DNA of 64,000 nucleotides from Strigops habroptila (lineage: Eukaryota > Chordata > Aves > Psittaciformes > Psittacidae), in assembly GCF_004027225.2 (NCBI RefSeq), contig NC_044288.2:21400744-21464743 (forward strand), in the 5' to 3' direction. Below the pieces are notes generated by a model, which saw only the letters and a list, made by a program, of their open reading frames with translations, was not told the origin of the DNA and searched no databases. The position numbers and the translations under genes were made by a program. This document shows positions 60,306 through 64,000 of this stretch, piece by piece; positions within the stretch are counted from its first letter, which is position 1; every line of letters begins with the position of its first letter.

Positions 60306-60405
60306 AAACCTTCCTGACACAAAATGAGGCCATTTCCTCATGTTCTGTTACTTCTGACTTGAAAGAGGATATCTCCAGAAACCTTGCTACAAGCCCCTTT
60401 CATGT
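60306..60405 (-). mobile_element. CR1 LINE piece, minus strand (unit C remnant)
   Basis: Begins abruptly at 'accttcctgacacaaaatgaggccatttcc', the middle of the element seen complete in units A and B. The left part was lost in the same deletion. Confidence 0.75.
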
Positions 60406-61072
60406 ACGGGCCTTGGCTGTCATCTGCTGTGTTCTGTTGCACAATTCCTCTGGTGGAAGAAGAAATTCTGCCAATTGTAAGTGAGGAACCTACAGGCAAC
60501 AACCACTTCCTACTGGTGAGAAAACCAACTATGAGCAAGGAGTCCTCGTGGGAATTTTTCTCCTCGGAGAGTGGAAATGAGTATAAACTGCTCTCTGTTA
60601 GGAAAATTCTAGACTGGCTTGAAGGACTGACATGATGGTACTCTCTCTTTTCCCTGAGTGGGCTCAGCCTGGCATAGAGTGTGTGCCTGGAGTCCCGTGT
60701 GAAACTACTCTGCTCAGGTTTTTCCACATGCAAAGGGATGTAGGATTAGGAATGCTAATCTCCTCCAGTAGTGACAGCTGTAGCAAACGGGGTTGTAAAA
60801 GACATCTGAGAGAGTTGGAGTGTCTTTTTCCGGAGATCACAAGGAACCAGCCCCTCCTGGTGTAAAACTGCTGCTTCTTGGGTCGTTCCACCTGGAAGGT
60901 CCGCTTACCTAACACAGTGTATAACTAGAGGATTTATCACAGTTTTCACGCAATGAAACGGAAAAAGACTCATTTCTCCACCATAGACCGTGCACGCACT
61001 TCTGAGCATTCCCGAGGGCTCCTCGGAGGTGCCCTTTAAGAAGCAGGACCGACCAGAGAGACTATCCCGGGA
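60406..61072. other. Spacer before unit D
   Basis: Non-coding, shared with the spacers before P3 and P4. GC-rich from about 61005. Confidence 0.55.
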
Positions 61073-61140
61073 GCAGGCACGCCCCGTGCCTCTGCAAGCA
61101 CCGCCATCCTCGGCATCGTCCCACGGGACGGCTTCTCCGC
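61073..61140 (+). pseudogene. Relict EC6 scrap before P5
   Basis: The best preserved of the three scraps: its bases read close to 'ILGIVPRDGFSAGS', against LGITLVDGFSDAH in P1. Non-coding now. It marks the left end of unit D. Confidence 0.65.
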
Positions 61141-61797
61141 CGGCTCCCGCCAGCTCTGCACTGGTCCTGCGTGTCCGGCTCCGGCTTTGGGGCGGCCACG
61201 CTGTGCACAGCTCGCCTCCGGGACCTCGCCAGCCGCGGACTCTGGGCAGCGTGGGAAGCCACGGGGCAGCTGCCGGCGCTGCCCGGGCTCTCGGGGTGCA
61301 GCGGCGGCCCCGCGGAGCTCTCGGCGCTCCTGCCCAGTGATTCCGTCCCCGGCTCGGTGTGCGCGTGTCCTGCCGGGGTCCCCGGCGTGGGCAAGGGCCC
61401 GGCAGCCGCGTGTGTGCTCACGGGTCCGTGTACCGGGGTGACACGGCGGAGCGGGCAGCGGGCGGCGGCTGGCGCAGTCCCGCCGCGGGCCGCAGGGTGG
61501 TGCTGCCGGCCAAGGCGCTGCAGAGTGGCTGCAAGAGGGGAGGCGGCTGAGCTCCCACTGACTCTGCCCAGCCAAGCCGACCACAGCCGAACCGAGCACA
61601 GCCGATCCGGGAGCGGGGGCGAGCGGAGCCCCGTAATATCCGCTGCCGGGACACGGCGGCCGTGCTCCGGCCCGCTAGCCGGACTCGGAGAAAGGAAGGA
61701 CGCCCGCCTGCCGCCCCGTCGCTCTGCTGCCGGGCACCGCTAGCCGCGGAGGACTGCGAGGACGATCCCCGACACGGAGGCTGCTCGCCGCCCCGCC
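61141..61797 (+). promoter_or_regulatory. P5 promoter region, CpG-rich
   Basis: CpG-dense sequence aligned with the other array promoters, closest by eye to the region before P2 across 61190-61400. It contains the shared CTCF-like motif 308 bp before the ATG. Confidence 0.65.
61490..61516 (+). promoter_or_regulatory. CTCF-like/CSE-like motif of the P5 promoter
   Basis: Same 18-base core and following GGCCAAGGC as in P2-P4. Binding is inferred. Confidence 0.6.
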
Positions 61798-64000
61798 ATG
61801 GCGACCGCAAGGCAAGTGCTCTCTCTCTGTGCTTTCCTCTCCCTGACGCACGCTCGCGCCGAGCCCATCCGCTACTCCGTAGCCGAGGAGGGCGAAAGCG
61901 GCTCCGTGGTAGCCAACGTGGCGGAGGACGCGGGGCTGTCCCCGGCGCAGCTCTCGGCTCGCGGCGCCCGCCTGCTCTCGGAGGACGGCCGGCAGCACTT
62001 TCGCTTAGACCGCGCCAGCGGCCGCCTCGTCGTGGGCGAGCGGCTGGACCGCGAGGAGCTGTGCGGGCAGTCCGCTACCTGCACGCTGCCCTTCGAGCTC
62101 CTGCTGTCAAACCCCGTGCAGTTCTTTCGGGTCGAGGTGGCCGTGGAGGACATCAATGACCACGCGCCCGCTTTCCCGGAGGAATGGGTCAATCTTAAGA
62201 TACTGGAAACGAGCAACCCGGGGTCGCGTTTCCCTCTGGAGGGAGCTCGGGACCTGGATGTTGGCAGCAACAGTATCCAGTCTTACAGCATCTCTCCCGA
62301 CAACGAGTACTTTAGTGTTGCCTTTGGGAGTCAGATTGGCAATGCCAAATATATTGAATTGGTTTTGGAAAAGCCACTCGACAGAGAGGAGCAAGCAGAG
62401 GTGGGTTTCACTCTCATTGCTGTGGATGGGGGCTCTCCACCCAGGAGTGGGACCACCCAAATCCACATTGTTGTTCTAGATGTAAATGACAACGCTCCTG
62501 TCTTCACACAGAAGGAGTTCATTGGACAGGTTTTGGAAAATGCCCCGAAGGGCTCTGTGGTTCTCAGAGTAGTGGCAACCGATCGGGATGCAGGAGTTAA
62601 TGGGGAAATCTCCTATCAGTTCAGCCAAGCAGGAGGCCAGAGCCACTCAGCATTCACAATTGACCCCACAAGCGGTGAAATTAAACTCACAAAGCCTCTG
62701 GACTTTGAGGCAGCAGAGAATCATGAGCTCAGCGTGCAGGCCACAGATGGTGGTGGCCTTTCAGCAATCTGCAAAGTGTTGGTGGAAGTCGTGGATGTGA
62801 ATGACAATGCACCGGAGCTGGTGGTCAGTTCCTTTAGCAGCCCCCTCCCCGAGAACGCATTGCCCGGAACAGCGGTCGCCCTCTTTACTGTCAGAGACCG
62901 GGATTCTGGTGCTAATGGGAAGATCTCCTGTGCCCTTGAGGACCAGCTATCATTCTCCCTACACCCAGCCTATAAGAATTACTTTGAGTTGGTGACCGTG
63001 AGTGCGCTGGACCGGGAGGAGACAGCACGGTACATCCTCACAGTCACAGCAGCAGACGCGGGGTCACCTCCTCTCACAACGACCCAGACCTTCACAGTGG
63101 ACATCTCCGATGTCAATGACAATGCACCTGTGTTCAACCAGCCATCGTACGCCATGTATGTGCATGAGAACAATGTCCCCACGGTGCTCGTTGGAACCAT
63201 AAGTGCTACAGATGCTGACGTGGGGCCTAATGCCAAGGTGACCTATTCCCTGTTGCCAGCCCACCCTGCAGGGCAGCCTTCCTGCTCCTGCATCTCTGTG
63301 AACTCTGAGACTGGGGATGTGTTTGTGCTGCGGCCCCTGGACTATGAGCAGGTGAGGCAGATTGAAGTCCTGGTGAAAGCCTCTGACGCAGGGTCACCTC
63401 CTCTCAGTGCCAACATCACTGTCCGCATTTCTGTGGTGGATGAGAACGACAATGCCCCTCTGGTGCTGTACCCCTCACAGGAGAACAGCCCTCCATCTAG
63501 TGAGTTGGTGCCCATTTCAGCTGAGGCAGGCTACCTTATCACCAAAGTGGTGGCCGTCGATGCTGACTCAGGGCAGAACTCCTGGCTCTCGTACCACCTG
63601 CTGAGGGCCACTGATCCTGGACTGTTTGTGGTGGGTGCCCAAAGTGGGGAGGTGCGACTGAGAAGGCCGGTGACAGAGAGAGATGCCGTGAAGCAGAAGC
63701 TCGTTGTGCTGGTACGAGACAATGGTCGACCACCACTGTCAGCTACTGCGGCAATGAGTGCACTCGTGCTCAGTGACTTCTCAGATGTGCGGCTAACACA
63801 CAGCAGCCTGGCCATGGAGGATGACGGCAGCTCCCTGACAATATATTTAATCATTTCCTTGGTCTTTGTCTCCCTCCTCTTCCTCTTGTCCACAGCAGCC
63901 TTCATCACTCGGAAGGTGTGCAAGAGAAAGGAGCTGAAGGATGGGCACGTGCTTTATGGCGCCAGCAACTTGCAGAGCAACCTGGCTGATGCGGCTGCTG
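61798..64000 (+). CDS. P5: clustered protocadherin, single-exon type, cut by window edge
   Basis: Open from 61798 to the window end (734 complete codons) in the same frame and without indels relative to P2-P4. The part seen covers the signal peptide ([21 protein letters not shown], two changes from the others), EC1-EC6, the membrane helix and the first 30 or so tail residues, up to SNLADAAA. Distinctive points: the EC2 block reads [16 protein letters not shown] then [16 protein letters not shown]3 opens [16 protein letters not shown]; linker 2 is DVNDNAPVF. At 447-449 the EC5 sequon NQT of P2-P4 is NQP, so that glycosylation site is lost (ACA to CCA at 63142-63144), and nearby Thr and Arg are changed (YAMYVHENN). 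The stop codon, by analogy, should lie about 239 bases past the edge. Confidence 0.92.
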   Translation, partial: MATARQVLSLCAFLSLTHARAEPIRYSVAEEGESGSVVANVAEDAGLSPAQLSARGARLLSEDGRQHFRLDRASGRLVVGERLDREELCGQSATCTLPFELLLSNPVQFFRVEVAVEDINDHAPAFPEEWVNLKILETSNPGSRFPLEGARDLDVGSNSIQSYSISPDNEYFSVAFGSQIGNAKYIELVLEKPLDREEQAEVGFTLIAVDGGSPPRSGTTQIHIVVLDVNDNAPVFTQKEFIGQVLENAPKGSVVLRVVATDRDAGVNGEISYQFSQAGGQSHSAFTIDPTSGEIKLTKPLDFEAAENHELSVQATDGGGLSAICKVLVEVVDVNDNAPELVVSSFSSPLPENALPGTAVALFTVRDRDSGANGKISCALEDQLSFSLHPAYKNYFELVTVSALDREETARYILTVTAADAGSPPLTTTQTFTVDISDVNDNAPVFNQPSYAMYVHENNVPTVLVGTISATDADVGPNAKVTYSLLPAHPAGQPSCSCISVNSETGDVFVLRPLDYEQVRQIEVLVKASDAGSPPLSANITVRISVVDENDNAPLVLYPSQENSPPSSELVPISAEAGYLITKVVAVDADSGQNSWLSYHLLRATDPGLFVVGAQSGEVRLRRPVTERDAVKQKLVVLVRDNGRPPLSATAAMSALVLSDFSDVRLTHSSLAMEDDGSSLTIYLIISLVFVSLLFLLSTAAFITRKVCKRKELKDGHVLYGASNLQSNLADAAA

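Larger units (their letters stand above)
53451..61072 (+). repeat. Tandem segmental duplication unit C (about 7.6 kb, carries P4)
   Basis: Same order as units A and B, but anchor spacing to unit D is only 7622 bp (GGCAT at 53490 and 61112). The shortfall is explained by a deletion joining the middle of the plus-strand CR1 to the middle of the following minus-strand CR1 near 60305. Confidence 0.85.
61073..64000 (+). repeat. Tandem segmental duplication unit D (incomplete, carries P5)
   Basis: Starts with the relict EC6 scrap (GGCAT at 61112) and runs off the window inside P5. The array therefore continues to the right. Confidence 0.85.

Overview
The window is bird nuclear DNA. The evidence is many CR1 LINE fragments ending in the bird-typical ATTCTATG tail, one solo LTR of an avian ERVL-like type with a 5-bp target-site duplication, no L1/Alu-type mammalian repeats recognised, and a clustered protocadherin locus read entirely on the + strand. 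Prokaryotic features (operons, ribosome binding sites, CRISPR) do not apply.

Layout. Positions 1 to about 26.4 kb contain no gene I can support: AT-rich non-coding DNA, a solo LTR (6369-6931), an ancient minus-strand CR1 relic (about 7.9-8.5 kb), two plus-strand CR1 3' ends (about 12.4-12.7 and 16.06-16.23 kb), a large GATA-type microsatellite (about 22.88-23.04 kb) and a small orphan CpG-rich block (about 23.05-23.31 kb). A decayed EC1 fragment of a protocadherin lies at about 26.44-26.67 kb. From 30.9 kb to the right edge there are five protocadherin coding exons. P1 (30897-33380) carries a consensus phase-0 splice donor near its end. P2 (37292-39733), P3 (45653-48094), P4 (54154-56595) and P5 (61798 to beyond 64000) are close paralogues that each read to a conserved in-frame stop; P5 is cut by the window edge. 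A broken protocadherin pseudogene (about 35.88-36.65 kb) lies between P1 and P2.

P2-P5 are carried on a tandem segmental duplication with units of about 8.4, 8.5 and 7.6 kb plus an incomplete fourth. Each unit holds a relict EC6 scrap, a GC-rich promoter with a CTCF-like/CSE-like motif about 280-320 bp before the ATG, the single-exon gene, a minus-strand internally deleted CR1, a plus-strand internally deleted CR1 and another minus-strand CR1 piece. Unit B alone has a 149-bp CR1 insertion, and unit C alone lacks about 775 bp, which explains most of the spacing differences.

Function. These genes encode type I membrane cell-adhesion proteins: signal peptide, six cadherin ectodomains (EC1-EC6), one membrane helix and a short cytoplasmic tail. 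In vertebrates, stochastic promoter choice in such arrays, through CTCF/cohesin looping, gives neurons distinct surface identities used in self-avoidance. In P2-P5 the signal peptide and EC1 are almost identical, while differences concentrate in a short block of EC2 and at the start of EC3, where known homophilic-recognition residues lie. That pattern suggests homogenisation by gene conversion around a retained recognition block. Subfamily names (beta, gamma-A, gamma-B) cannot be fixed from the sequence alone. No alpha or gamma constant exons were recognised in the window.
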